The notes: a model not told the origin generated them from the letters alone. 64,000 nucleotides of DNA from an uncultured Muribaculaceae bacterium (GCA_910579185.1 CAJTTG010000012.1:12248-76247); one strand, 5' to 3'; shown: positions 43,284-52,413, counted from the stretch's first letter. A program made the numbers and translations.

Positions 43284-44219
43284 ATGAAAGAAGAAATAAT
43301 TGCCCCTGTCAGCACAGAACTTATAGAGTCGGAATTGACTGAAAGCACGTTCCTGCGTGATACCAACAAGGGCAACAATCAGATCTACGTTGTCGATGCC
43401 CATAGCGCACCTAACGTGATGCGTGAGATAGGCCGTCTGCGAGAAATCGCGTTCCGAGCGGCCGGAGGAGGAACCGGTAAGTCGTGTGATATAGATGAAT
43501 ATGACGTCATGATGCCACCATGCCGGCAGCTTATCGTCTGGGATCCGTCTGCAAGACTGATTCTCGGCGGCTACCGTTATATCACAGGCCGGGATATACA
43601 GATACGTCCGGATGGAACTCCCCGGATTGCCACAGCCCACATGTTTGATTTTTCCGATAAATTCCTGAGGGAATATCTTCCGGAGACAATCGAGCTTGGA
43701 CGTTCATTCGTCCGTCTTGAATATCAATCCTCGAAAGCCGGTGCAAAGGCTCTATATGCGCTTGATAATCTCTGGGACGGACTTGGCGCATTGACTGTTG
43801 TTCATCCTGAGATCAAATATCTTTTCGGCAAAGTCACAATGTATCCGGGATATATAAAGGCTTGCCGCAATATGATACTTTATTTCTTCAGCAAGCATTT
43901 TTCGGATCCGGACAAGCTCGTCACTCCAATGAATCCTCTCGACACAAAGATTGATGTCAAGGAGATGGAGGCTTTGTTCTGCGGAGATTCATACGCGGAC
44001 GATTACAAGACGCTTAATCATGAGATCCGTAGTTTCGGGATCAATATTCCACCGCTGATCAATGCCTATATGAACCTGTCGCCAACGATGCGAGTGTTCG
44101 GTACTGCAATCAACGATGAGTTTGGCGATGTAGAGGAAACAGGAATACTGCTGACCATAGACGAGATTTTTGAGGAAAAGAAAAAGCGTCATATCGGAAC
44201 ATTCCATCCGAAGGATTGA
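43284..44219 (+). CDS. glsB: N-acyltransferase, GlsB-like (hemolysin/OlsB family)
   Basis: This 311-residue protein has a GNAT-fold N-acyltransferase domain with REIAFRAAGGGTGKSCDIDEYD and ELGRSFVRLEYQSSKAGAKA, as in OlsB and the so-called hemolysin group. It would put a 3-hydroxy fatty acid on the amino group of glycine, the first step in glycine-lipid synthesis. It follows the GlsA-like gene by 29 bases. The ATG at 43284 is preferred over the TTG one codon upstream. A strong terminator follows. Confidence 0.8.
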   Translation: MKEEIIAPVSTELIESELTESTFLRDTNKGNNQIYVVDAHSAPNVMREIGRLREIAFRAAGGGTGKSCDIDEYDVMMPPCRQLIVWDPSARLILGGYRYITGRDIQIRPDGTPRIATAHMFDFSDKFLREYLPETIELGRSFVRLEYQSSKAGAKALYALDNLWDGLGALTVVHPEIKYLFGKVTMYPGYIKACRNMILYFFSKHFSDPDKLVTPMNPLDTKIDVKEMEALFCGDSYADDYKTLNHEIRSFGINIPPLINAYMNLSPTMRVFGTAINDEFGDVEETGILLTIDEIFEEKKKRHIGTFHPKD

Positions 44220-44242
44220 AATCCCTATAGCCATACAATATC

Positions 44243-44282
44243 AAAACAAACGGCCGATTCTCACGAACCGGCCGTTTGTTTT
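44243..44282 (+). terminator. Intrinsic terminator of the glsA-glsB operon
   Basis: AAAACAAACGGCCG (44243-44256) and CGGCCGTTTGTTTT (44269-44282) form a perfect 14-base stem with a 12-base loop, four T at the end of the stem. Confidence 0.88.
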
Positions 44283-44777
44283 GATGTATCGTTTTGATTC
44301 ATCACCAATCTTATTCCTTAAATTTCTTTTTTGCGACTCATTTATATTTGTCTTGACCATTGCCACCCCAGTGTGAAGGGGTATTTATTGTCTGACTTGT
44401 ACCTTATGTGGTTTGTCCTTTTTTACCTTATGTCAAGTCGCAATCCTTAACTGAAAAAATTTTACAATGCAAAAATAGCTACACAAGATGCTCTATGCAA
44501 TAGTTTTTGCTGCAATATAAACTGTGACATAAGTAATATAATGCTTCTAATCTTATAAATCAATTAATTAATTAGTTTTAATATCGAGGCGAATATAAAT
44601 AAAAATATAACAATTTTAAGCTGTTTTTGAGACTTTACCGGTTCAATCGCGTTGGAATTGGATCGCTTGGTGGTTGAAAATTTGTGGGGCAGTTGTGGTA
44701 GTTTTGTGATTTAACAGCTGTTTGCGATGTTTGCTTGTGGAAAATATGTATCTTTGCAATAATAAAAACATATTGAT
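44283..44777 (+). promoter_or_regulatory. AT-rich intergenic leader with repeated CTTATGT words
   Basis: No gene is seen in these 495 bases. ACCTTATGT occurs at 44401-44409 and 44425-44433, TGACATAAG (the inverse of CTTATGTCA) at about 44523, and GACTTG/CAAGTC (44394-44399, 44434-44439) flank the direct repeats. A TATCTTTG -7 box at 44749-44756 lies 22 bases before the next gene. The rest is AT-rich with no further signal. Confidence 0.5.
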
Positions 44778-45350
44778 TTGAAAAAACAAGACTCTCCATA
44801 TTATCTTGGTGCGCGTGCCGGAATCCCGGTAGGGCTATATATGTCGGGCATGTTCGCCTTTTTCGTGTTGATGACGCGAGTGAATATTGCTTCGTTTGCG
44901 TTGCTTTGTCTGATGGCGTGTATGCCTGTCGTTATCTATGCCACGATGCGGTCAACGGTTCGCCGGCAAAAAGGTCAGACAACTTTTTCCGGGCTTTGGA
45001 TGCAAGGAATAATGACATTTTTGTTCGGATCAGTGATCTGTTCACTTGTCACAATGTTGTATATCAAGTTCGTGGAGCCGGATATGATCCTCGGGCTTGT
45101 CAGAAACTGCATAGCTTCCTGCGAAGCGATGCCGGGCAATGATTATGCGGAGACTGCTCAGATCATGCAGCGCATGATAGATAGCGGAGCCGTTCCGTCG
45201 GCATCGTCTTTCACCATGTCGATGTTCTGGCTCAGCATGTCGACCGGGTCAGTGCTTTCGCTTATAACAGCAGCTATTGCTCAGAGCGTTGCACGCCGTC
45301 GCTCCCTGGCCGGCCAGATGGCATCACGCACAAATGGAATAACCGAATAA
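44778..45350 (+). CDS. DUF4199-type membrane protein
   Basis: This 190-residue protein has four hydrophobic segments (GIPVGLYMSGMFAFFVLM, FALLCLMACMPVVIYATM, MTFLFGSVICSLVTMLYI, LSMSTGSVLSLITAAIAQ) with a hydrophilic loop before the last. This is the layout of DUF4199 proteins that in Bacteroidetes precede a GT2 glycosyltransferase, as here. The start is a TTG because no ATG lies upstream in frame. Function is unknown; an aid to the neighbouring membrane glycosyltransferase is inference. Confidence 0.75.
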   Translation: MKKQDSPYYLGARAGIPVGLYMSGMFAFFVLMTRVNIASFALLCLMACMPVVIYATMRSTVRRQKGQTTFSGLWMQGIMTFLFGSVICSLVTMLYIKFVEPDMILGLVRNCIASCEAMPGNDYAETAQIMQRMIDSGAVPSASSFTMSMFWLSMSTGSVLSLITAAIAQSVARRRSLAGQMASRTNGITE

Positions 45351-45369
45351 ATGATATAAAACAAATACG

Positions 45370-46323
45370 ATGGATATAACCGTAATCGTACCGCTATACA
45401 ATGAGGCTGAGTCGCTTCCGGAGCTGGAAAGCTGGATACGGCGAGTGATGGATGAGCATCGGTTCAGCTACGAGATCCTGTTTATAAATGATGGCAGCAC
45501 GGATGATTCCTGGTCGGTCATCAATCGTCTTGCAGAGCATAATCCGGCAGTGAAGGGTGTCTGTTTCCGTCGTAACTATGGAAAGTCGCCTGCATTGAAC
45601 ACGGGATTTGCCCGTGCGCAAGGAGATGTTGTGATAACCATGGATGCTGATCTTCAGGATAGTCCGGATGAGATACCGGAGCTTTACAAAATGATCATGA
45701 AGGATGGATTTGATCTGGTCAGTGGCTGGAAACAGAAACGCTACGATCCGCTGTCGAAGACCATCCCGACCAAACTGTTCAATGCTACTGCCCGTCGTGT
45801 GAGCGGAATTCATAATCTTCATGATTTCAATTGCGGCCTGAAAGCCTACAGAAACAAGGTTGTCAAGCATATAGAGGTGTATGGCGACATGCACCGCTAT
45901 ATTCCATATCTGGCGAAGAATGCCGGCTTCACACGCATCGGGGAAAAAGTGGTTCACCATCAAGCGAGAAAATACGGAAAGTCGAAATTTGGACTCGACC
46001 GTTTTGTCAATGGTTATCTCGACCTGATGACCCTTTGGTTTACCAATAAGTTCGGAGGTAAACCGATGCATTTCTTCGGTCTGCTTGGAAGTCTTATGTT
46101 CATGATCGGATTGCTCTCCGTGATGTTTCTTGGAGGTGTCAAGCTCTATCATATTTGCGCCGGAGAGGCATATCGTCTCATCACGGATTCACCGTACTTC
46201 TATATAGCGCTGACAGCGATGATTCTTGGCACACAGCTGTTTCTCACCGGTTTTATCGGCGAGCTGATAGCCAGAAATTCCACGCGCCGCAATGATTACG
46301 AAATAGAGGAGGAGATCAAATGA
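45370..46323 (+). CDS. Membrane-bound family 2 glycosyltransferase (DPM1/GtrB type)
   Basis: This 317-residue protein has a GT-A domain at residues 1-225 (TVIVPLYNEAESLPEL, TMDADLQDSPDEIP with the DxD-type metal site, HYIP-like RYIPYLAKNAGF) and two C-terminal membrane helices (FFGLLGSLMFMIGLLSVM, YFYIALTAMILGTQLFL). Such enzymes pass a sugar from a nucleotide donor to polyprenyl phosphate. It overlaps the nitroreductase start by 4 bases and follows the DUF4199 gene by 19 bases. Confidence 0.9.
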   Translation: MDITVIVPLYNEAESLPELESWIRRVMDEHRFSYEILFINDGSTDDSWSVINRLAEHNPAVKGVCFRRNYGKSPALNTGFARAQGDVVITMDADLQDSPDEIPELYKMIMKDGFDLVSGWKQKRYDPLSKTIPTKLFNATARRVSGIHNLHDFNCGLKAYRNKVVKHIEVYGDMHRYIPYLAKNAGFTRIGEKVVHHQARKYGKSKFGLDRFVNGYLDLMTLWFTNKFGGKPMHFFGLLGSLMFMIGLLSVMFLGGVKLYHICAGEAYRLITDSPYFYIALTAMILGTQLFLTGFIGELIARNSTRRNDYEIEEEIK

Positions 46324-46865
46324 TGTCTGAGACTGAGAAAATAAACGGTTTTCTGCGTATTGCACGCGATAGATATTCCTGCCGGAACTATACTCCGCAG
46401 CCTGTTCCGGAAGATCAGGTGACAGCAATTCTGGAGGCGGCGCGTCTTGCGCCATCGGCCTGCAACAGGCAGCCATGGCTTTTCATTGTTGTCACAACTC
46501 CCGATCTTGCCGCAGAGGTCAGAGCTGTTTATCCTCGCGAGTGGATGAACAATGCCGGTACGTTCATTGTGGCTTGCGGAGATCATTCATGTTCATGGCA
46601 CCGCGAGGATGGAAAAGATCATTGCGATATTGATCTGGCTATTGCTGTGGAACATATCTGTCTGGAGGCTTCGGATCTCGGACTTGGAACTTGTTGGATC
46701 TGCAATTTTGACGCTGAGCGTCTGGCTAAGGTTCTCGCACTTCCGGAATATATAGAGCCGATGGCTATAATTCCTGTGGGGTATCCTGATCCGGAGTCTG
46801 TGGCCCCGGCGAAAAAACGCAAAACACTTGAAGAGATCGCGATATGGGGAAAATACCGGCAATAA
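46320..46865 (+). CDS. Nitroreductase-family FMN oxidoreductase
   Basis: This 181-residue protein has the nitroreductase start IARDRYSCRNYTPQPVPEDQ with FMN-binding Arg/Ser residues, RLAPSACNRQPWLFIVV, and LGLGTCWICNFD near the C-terminal half. It would be a cytoplasmic flavoprotein using NAD(P)H; the physiological substrate is not known. Two starts are possible (46320 overlapping the previous stop, or 46323). The end overlaps the next gene by 22 bases. Confidence 0.87.
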   Translation: MMSETEKINGFLRIARDRYSCRNYTPQPVPEDQVTAILEAARLAPSACNRQPWLFIVVTTPDLAAEVRAVYPREWMNNAGTFIVACGDHSCSWHREDGKDHCDIDLAIAVEHICLEASDLGLGTCWICNFDAERLAKVLALPEYIEPMAIIPVGYPDPESVAPAKKRKTLEEIAIWGKYRQ

Positions 46866-47356
46866 TCATATTGACAGTGTTGAGCATATCGGCGGTGTTG
46901 TCGTCGTGTAACACCTCGGGATGTACAGACAACCAAAGCTCGTTGCCTCTGGCCGGCTTCTACAGTTCGTCCACTGAGGCATCCATAACGTTGTCAAATC
47001 TTGAGATATATGGAGTCGGCGCTCCTGGCGATTCGGTGCTCTATCATTCCGGCGAAGCGATGTCGCTGGCCTATCTGCCGTTCCGCGCCGGATCCGACAA
47101 TATGTCTTACGTGTTCCATTACACTCAGGAAGGACTTGACGACGAAGCCTATAACGACACATTGACATTCGGCTACACTTCAAGCCCTTATTTCGCGTCC
47201 GAGCAATGTGGAGCCATGCTTCTTTATGAGATACATAGCTTCAAATATACGCGTCATCTCGTTGATTCTGTCGCGATAGTGGACTCTTTGATCACTAACA
47301 CAGATCTCGAACGTATAAAAATTTATTTCCGTACATCAACCGATGAAACTGATTGA
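46844..47356 (+). CDS. Small lipoprotein, DUF6452-like
   Basis: This 170-residue protein has a lipoprotein signal (IIILTVLSISAVLSSC). The mature part starts NTSGCTDNQSSLPLAGFYSS, a CTDN..SLPLA pattern typical of DUF6452 proteins, and is beta-rich. It overlaps the next gene, a DUF6048-like protein, by 14 bases. The two families are regularly paired in Bacteroidales, pointing to a joint envelope role that remains unknown. Confidence 0.72.
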   Translation: MGKIPAIIILTVLSISAVLSSCNTSGCTDNQSSLPLAGFYSSSTEASITLSNLEIYGVGAPGDSVLYHSGEAMSLAYLPFRAGSDNMSYVFHYTQEGLDDEAYNDTLTFGYTSSPYFASEQCGAMLLYEIHSFKYTRHLVDSVAIVDSLITNTDLERIKIYFRTSTDETD

Positions 47357-48239
47357 TAGAATATTCCGGGCTTTTACCATCGTTGCTGTCTGTATGGCTC
47401 TTGTGGTGCCGTGTCTTGCACAACGAAAGATCACCCCTGTGAAGACGCGCCCTGGCACCGGAGGAGTCGTGGAGCAGCCGGAGACCGTGGATCCCAAGGC
47501 CAATCTTGCAGAGAGAAGGGATGCCGAAGGCCATGTGGTGTTCGTTGATACGGTCACAGGTCAGGAATGGGTCGATACTACGTTGGTAAAGAAAGATAAA
47601 AGTATGATCTATCCGTTGCTGGAGTCGGTAACGGTAGGTGTCAACGTGTGGGATCCCGTGATGCGTATTCTCGGATCGGACTATGGCATAGGCGATGTAT
47701 GGGCCGAATTGAGCCTGCACAACAGGTATAAGCCTGTAGTTGAGTTCGGTCTCGGAGCCTGTGATATAACTCCGGATGGGCAGAACTATACGTTCCATTC
47801 CCCGATGGCTCCTTATTTTAAAATAGGTATCAACTACAACTTCCTGTATAACAACAATCCGCGATATCAGCTTTATGCAGGCATCCGATATGGTTTCACT
47901 CCGTTCAAGTATCAGGTGAAGAATGTCACCATGTCGCCTGGTTATTGGGATGATCCGGTTGAGTTCTCGATTCCGTCACAGTCGGCCTCCGCAGGATATT
48001 TCGAGTTCCTTGCCGGACTGAGAGTTGACATATTCAAGTCCATCTCGCTTGGCTGGTCGGTCAAATATCATGCTGTTCTGCATGAGAGCGCAGCCCCGTA
48101 CGGGAAACCTATGTATATCCCTGGATTTGGTAAACGGGGCACTGCTTTTACGGGGAGCTTTTCGATTTCCTACACCATTCCGTTGAACAAGAAGCCTGAT
48201 CCTGCGGTTAATACAGAGACGGGCGAACGGATAGAATAA
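47343..48239 (+). CDS. Exported outer-membrane-type protein, DUF6048-like
   Basis: This 298-residue protein has a signal peptide (AFTIVAVCMALVVPCLA). The mature part has a short linker rich in Pro and charged residues, then barrel-like strands: YGIGDVWAELSLHNRYKPVV, YFKIGINYNFLYNNN, YQLYAGIRYGFTPFKYQV, FEFLAGLRVDIFKSISLGW. The pattern fits DUF6048 proteins, probably outer-membrane barrels. It is translationally coupled to the upstream lipoprotein. Confidence 0.72.
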   Translation: MKLIDRIFRAFTIVAVCMALVVPCLAQRKITPVKTRPGTGGVVEQPETVDPKANLAERRDAEGHVVFVDTVTGQEWVDTTLVKKDKSMIYPLLESVTVGVNVWDPVMRILGSDYGIGDVWAELSLHNRYKPVVEFGLGACDITPDGQNYTFHSPMAPYFKIGINYNFLYNNNPRYQLYAGIRYGFTPFKYQVKNVTMSPGYWDDPVEFSIPSQSASAGYFEFLAGLRVDIFKSISLGWSVKYHAVLHESAAPYGKPMYIPGFGKRGTAFTGSFSISYTIPLNKKPDPAVNTETGERIE

Positions 48240-48288
48240 AATGCGTACATTTCCTTTTGCCCGATATGGATTAAACAATTAGAGAACT

Positions 48289-49029
48289 ATGGCAAGAAAA
48301 ATTATCATTGTCGGAGCATCATCGGGTATCGGTCGCAAAGTGGCTCTTGACTTCGCCCGTGGCGGATGGGAAGTGGGAATCGCTGCCCGTAGGGAGGAAA
48401 ATCTGAAAGAGATAGCCGGACTTGTGCCGGGGCAGATTGTTTACAAGACAATTGACGTTGCAGCCGATGATGCCGCGGAGCGGTTCTATGATCTGATCGA
48501 GATGAACTCCGGAATGGACTACCTTCTGTTTGCAGCCGGGACGGGCTATATGGATCCTGATCTTGATTCCGGAAAGGTGACACGGACATTGCGTGTCAAC
48601 GTAGAAGGCTTTGCAAGAATCATGGTTGCCGCGTTCAAATACTTCCGTGATACGGCTAATGTGCATAAAGGCCAGATCTGCGCCATCACGTCCATTGCCG
48701 GTACAAAGGGAATAGGGCTTTCGGCCGCCTACAGTGCGTCGAAACGCTTTGAGCAGACGTTTATCAATGCTCTTGAGCAGCTTGCATATACACGGCATGT
48801 CAATGTGGGATTCACGGATATACGTCCGGGATTCATCCGCACCGATCTTCTCGATCCGGAAAAGGATTACCCGATGGAGATGACCCTTGACTATGCGGTG
48901 CGCCGTATTGAGCTGGCCATGTTGCAGCGCAAACGTATAGCCGTGATAGATTCGCGCTGGCGCATTGTCAACGCCTTGTGGCGGTGTATTCCACAGCGTA
49001 TCTGGCGGCATATTTCATTGGATCTTTAA
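48289..49029 (+). CDS. Short-chain dehydrogenase/reductase
   Basis: This 246-residue protein has the NAD(P)-binding GASSGIGRKVAL motif, the catalytic Ser in CAITSIAGTKG and the YxxxK pair in AYSASKRFEQ. The C-terminal tail with LWRCIPQRIWRHISLDL is amphipathic and might touch the membrane. The substrate is not predictable. It lies between the DUF6048 gene and rpiB, all on the same strand. Confidence 0.88.
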   Translation: MARKIIIVGASSGIGRKVALDFARGGWEVGIAARREENLKEIAGLVPGQIVYKTIDVAADDAAERFYDLIEMNSGMDYLLFAAGTGYMDPDLDSGKVTRTLRVNVEGFARIMVAAFKYFRDTANVHKGQICAITSIAGTKGIGLSAAYSASKRFEQTFINALEQLAYTRHVNVGFTDIRPGFIRTDLLDPEKDYPMEMTLDYAVRRIELAMLQRKRIAVIDSRWRIVNALWRCIPQRIWRHISLDL

Positions 49030-49062
49030 ACACGATATTATTAATACGAAAATATAACAATC

Positions 49063-49515
49063 ATGAGCATTCTTCAACCCGGAAAAAAAGTGGCCCTGTG
49101 CAGTGATCACGCGGGCTATGAACTAAAGCGGACAATCATTGAGTATCTGAACGGACGTGGCATTGCTACAGAGGATTTCGGAACTGATTCGGCCGATAGT
49201 TGTGATTATCCTGATTTCGCCCATCCCTGCGCACTTGCAGTTGAAAACGGCTCTGACTATCCGGGAATCGCAATGTGTGGAACAGGCAATGGCATCGCCA
49301 TGACTCTCAACAAGCATCAGGGAATCCGCGCCGCGCTTTGCTGGGACACCGATCTTGCACGTCTGGCCAGAGAACATAACAATGCCAATGTGCTCGTGCT
49401 TCCTGCGCGGTTCATCCCGGCGGACAAAGCTCTTGAGATTGTCGATACGTTCCTGAACACGGAATTTGAAGGTGGCCGCCATGAGCGTCGCATCGAGAAA
49501 ATCCCCGTGAAATAG
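49063..49515 (+). CDS. rpiB: Ribose-5-phosphate isomerase B
   Basis: This 150-residue RpiB/LacA-family enzyme starts with VALCSDHAGYELK, has the catalytic Cys in GIAMCGTGNGIAM and GIRAALCWDTDLARLAREHN with substrate-binding residues. It interconverts ribose 5-phosphate and ribulose 5-phosphate in the pentose phosphate pathway. Allose-6-phosphate isomerase is a known relative. A terminator follows. Confidence 0.93.
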   Translation: MSILQPGKKVALCSDHAGYELKRTIIEYLNGRGIATEDFGTDSADSCDYPDFAHPCALAVENGSDYPGIAMCGTGNGIAMTLNKHQGIRAALCWDTDLARLAREHNNANVLVLPARFIPADKALEIVDTFLNTEFEGGRHERRIEKIPVK

Positions 49516-49539
49516 GCAGGACGGCATGATAAAAAAACG

Positions 49540-49569
49540 AGGCGAGTCACCACGACTCGCCTTTGCCTT
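49540..49569 (+). terminator. Intrinsic terminator after rpiB
   Basis: AGGCGAGTC (49540-49548) and GACTCGCCT (49554-49562) form a 9-base stem with loop ACCAC, followed by TTGCCTTTT. A run of seven A on the other side would let it act on the minus strand too. Confidence 0.8.
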
Positions 49570-49860
49570 TTCATGACCGTCGGTAATTTGATCCGGTCAT
49601 AAACCTAACATAAATCACATTACTATTATTGCACTTCGTTCTCTTTCCTAATTCGTCTGCAAAATTAATCAGAGTGCAAGCAATCCGGCGCGATATTTAG
49701 CCATTGTTTAGGACAAGTTTAGATGGTTTTTAGTAAATAATATTGTGATTCAGGGTATTACAAAAGTGCTACTATAGATAAAAATTATTAAAAATATAGC
49801 ATCTTTGCGCCTTTTTATGGATAAAAGATGTATGTTTTTCCTATCTTTGCATAAACAAAC
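49570..49860 (+). promoter_or_regulatory. AT-rich upstream region of the HTH protein, with -7 box
   Basis: No gene is seen. TATCTTTG at 49842-49849 matches the -7 consensus, ending 11 bases before the ATG at 49861. A CATCTTTG at about 49800 is a weaker copy. Several TTTAG words occur but no clear repeat. Confidence 0.5.
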
Positions 49861-50481
49861 ATGTTGTATCAAAGCCATCCTTACGATATGATGACTGCTA
49901 TTTTAATCTTAATATCATGTGTGGCACTCGTGGTCTCGGGCATCACGTTGATTTTCGCCATGCGCATGCGCCGTGATGCTGGACGCCATAACAACACACT
50001 CCGTGAACAGACTGCCGTCGAGGCCGACCGCCGTGCTTTGACTGTAGAGTTCCTGCGTCTGCACGCGGCGACCCTTGAGAAATTTGATTCTACGCTCTCG
50101 AATATCCGCCGTAAACTTGTGGCCGGGCAGGTGGCTTCCGTGAAGGATATGCTGGAGAGCCAGGTGCTGAACGACGATCACGATGAGATGCAGAATCTGA
50201 CTTTCGATAACACCATCTTCAATCTCTATCCCGACTTTTTGCAGCAGGTAAATGCCTTGTTGATTCCTGAGCGTAGGATAGAGACAGCTGAAGGCCGGTT
50301 GACCACGGAGTTGCGTGTTCTGGCTTTCTCTTGTCTTGGGATTGATGATACGGCGGTTGTGGCACGTTTTCTGCGTCTGTCCCACAACACTGTCTATACC
50401 TACCGCAACCGCATGCGGCAGCGTGCGCTTGACCGCGACACCTTCGACAGATCGATCCAGCAGATCGGTCTCAGCGCATGA
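49861..50481 (+). CDS. Membrane-anchored helix-turn-helix regulator (DUF6377-type C-terminus)
   Basis: This 206-residue protein has one membrane helix near the start (MTAILILISCVALVVSGITL), a coiled region, then the marks NLYPDFLQQVNALLIPERRI, TTELRVLAFSCLGIDDTAVV and the HTH FLRLSHNTVYTYRNRMRQRA. This C-terminus is like the end of DUF6377 regulators, which normally carry TPR repeats outside the membrane. Here the sensor part is missing, leaving anchor plus DNA-binding end. ATGs at 49888 and 49891 are alternative starts. It ends 11 bases inside the convergent pgeF gene. Confidence 0.75.
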   Translation: MLYQSHPYDMMTAILILISCVALVVSGITLIFAMRMRRDAGRHNNTLREQTAVEADRRALTVEFLRLHAATLEKFDSTLSNIRRKLVAGQVASVKDMLESQVLNDDHDEMQNLTFDNTIFNLYPDFLQQVNALLIPERRIETAEGRLTTELRVLAFSCLGIDDTAVVARFLRLSHNTVYTYRNRMRQRALDRDTFDRSIQQIGLSA

Positions 50482-51238
50482 CAACGGTGAGCGTCCGCCC
50501 GGACTTTATGCCTATGCTTCGGGCTGAGAAATAATCCTTGGGATTGCAATGGGAACACACTTCTGATAGAGCGATGTGATCTGGTTTTACTCCGGCTTTT
50601 GTCAGCGATAATGTTATGGCTCTGACCAGATCAACGTGGGGACGTGGATATATTTCTGATATGACGGTGTGGCTCTGGTTCCCGTACAAGTCGATGAACT
50701 GATCGGCCACTTCCTGTCCAACTTCAAAACATTTTGTGCATATCGATGGGCCTATGGCAACCCGTATCCGGTTTCTATCGGCACCGAGCGACACCATGGC
50801 TTCTAATGTGCGTTCTGCTATTCCGGCTACGGTTCCGCGCCATCCGCTGTGGGCTGCCGCAATGACCCCCGACTCAGGATCGGCCATTACTATCGGCACG
50901 CAGTCGGCAGTGTTGATGGCGAGAGCAACCTCGGATAAGTTTGTGACCAATGCGTCCACCCCGTTTATATCTTCAGGATCGACGGGCAGATGGGTGATGG
51001 TGGCCACGGAGGCAGAATGGATCTGCGTGGGGATGATAATATTTTCTTCCCGGATGGCAAGCTCTCCGGCTAATAGGCGACGGCATTTTTTGACATGCTC
51101 CGGATCATCGCCTACATAATGGCAGGCGTTGAATCCGGAGTATGGTATTGATGGATCTTCGGCATTGCGAAGCGTTGAGAATGCTGTTATCCCGTCGGCC
51201 AGCGGAAGATCAATTCTGGAGATTGTCGGCTGCGTCAT
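50471..51238 (-). CDS. pgeF: Purine nucleoside phosphorylase/laccase-domain protein PgeF (YlmD/YfiH)
   Basis: This 255-residue protein has the DUF152 multicopper-oxidase-like fold with conserved NTADCVPIVMADPESGVIAA, HSGWRGTVAGIAE and CSHCNPKDYFS holding the metal-type Cys and His residues. Family members act as purine nucleoside phosphorylases or edit peptidoglycan precursors (PgeF). The start overlaps the obgE stop by 4 bases (ATGA). Confidence 0.88.
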   Translation of the reverse strand: MTQPTISRIDLPLADGITAFSTLRNAEDPSIPYSGFNACHYVGDDPEHVKKCRRLLAGELAIREENIIIPTQIHSASVATITHLPVDPEDINGVDALVTNLSEVALAINTADCVPIVMADPESGVIAAAHSGWRGTVAGIAERTLEAMVSLGADRNRIRVAIGPSICTKCFEVGQEVADQFIDLYGNQSHTVISEIYPRPHVDLVRAITLSLTKAGVKPDHIALSEVCSHCNPKDYFSARSIGIKSGRTLTVVMR

Positions 51239-52413
51239 TGGTTGATATCGTAGTCCCAGTCGTCGCCCCAGTCCTCGGGGAAATCTTCATCGAGATCCTC
51301 TTCTTCGGGTTCTTCCGGCATTCCGGGTTCCGGTTCGAAGATGAACTCGTCCTCCTCGCGCACGCGGTGGTGGCCGTCGAGCGGACGATGGGTAATGGCC
51401 GGTGTGGCTATCTGGTTGCGCTCGTCGGTGATCGCGCCCCATAGGATATCTTTCAGTTCTGTAAGCCCCATGCCTGTGACGGCGGAGATGAATACGCAGG
51501 GGATGTCGGTCGGGAGCGTAGGGCGGATCTCAGCGATCAGCTCATCGTCGAGCATGTCGCTTTTCGACACTGCCAGGACGCGTTGCTTGTCCATCAGCTG
51601 GGGATTGAACTTCTCAAGCTCGGAGAGCAGAACCTCATATTCTTTCGTGATATCCTCGGCATCGGCCGGAACCATGAACAGAAGCACGGCGTTGCGTTCG
51701 ATATGGCGCAAAAAGCGGAGTCCAAGGCCCTTACCCTCGCTCGCACCTTCGATTATACCGGGAATGTCGGCCATCACGAAAGAACGGTTGTCGCGGTAGG
51801 ACACAATGCCAAGTTGAGGCTCCATGGTTGTGAACGGATAATCGGCGATTTTAGGACGTGCTGCCGATAGTGCGGACAGAAGTGTTGATTTACCGGCGTT
51901 CGGGAAGCCTACGAGGCCAACGTCGGCCAGCAGTTTCAGCTCAAGGATTATGGTTTTCTCGATTGCCGGTTCGCCGGGCTGTGCATAGCGCGGAGTGCGG
52001 TTGGTGGCGCTTTTGAAATGCCAGTTGCCGAGTCCGCCCTTGCCGCCGCGGAGCAGCTTTATTTCCTCTCCGTCGTCGTTGACTTCAGCGAGAAACTCTC
52101 CGGTCTCTGCGTCGAACACCACGGTTCCGCAGGGCACTTCGATCACTTTGTCCTCGCCATCCTTGCCGAACGACCGTCCGCCGGTTCCGCTCTGGCCGTT
52201 GCCGGCAAAGACATGGCGGTTGAATTTCAGTGGAAGCAGTGTCCACATCTGTTTGTTGCCGCGCAGTATGATGTGTCCGCCACGGCCGCCGTCGCCGCCG
52301 TCGGGACCACCTTTGGGCACGTATTTAGCGCGATAGAAATGCCGCGATCCGGCTCCGCCCTTTCCTGAGCGGCAATGTATCTTGACGTAGTCTATAAAAT
52401 TTGAATCTGCCAT
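51235..52413 (-). CDS. obgE: GTPase Obg
   Basis: This 392-residue protein has the glycine-rich Obg domain (CRSGKGGAGSRHFYRAKYVP, GGDGGRGGHIIL), then the G domain with GFPNAGKST, DIPGIIEGASEGKGLG and SKSD, and an acidic C-terminal tail (EEPEEEDLDEDFPEDW). It is a ribosome-associated GTPase needed for 50S maturation and stress control. It lies downstream of the nonulosonate genes and is coupled to pgeF. Confidence 0.97.
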   Translation of the reverse strand: MADSNFIDYVKIHCRSGKGGAGSRHFYRAKYVPKGGPDGGDGGRGGHIILRGNKQMWTLLPLKFNRHVFAGNGQSGTGGRSFGKDGEDKVIEVPCGTVVFDAETGEFLAEVNDDGEEIKLLRGGKGGLGNWHFKSATNRTPRYAQPGEPAIEKTIILELKLLADVGLVGFPNAGKSTLLSALSAARPKIADYPFTTMEPQLGIVSYRDNRSFVMADIPGIIEGASEGKGLGLRFLRHIERNAVLLFMVPADAEDITKEYEVLLSELEKFNPQLMDKQRVLAVSKSDMLDDELIAEIRPTLPTDIPCVFISAVTGMGLTELKDILWGAITDERNQIATPAITHRPLDGHHRVREEDEFIFEPEPGMPEEPEEEDLDEDFPEDWGDDWDYDINQ

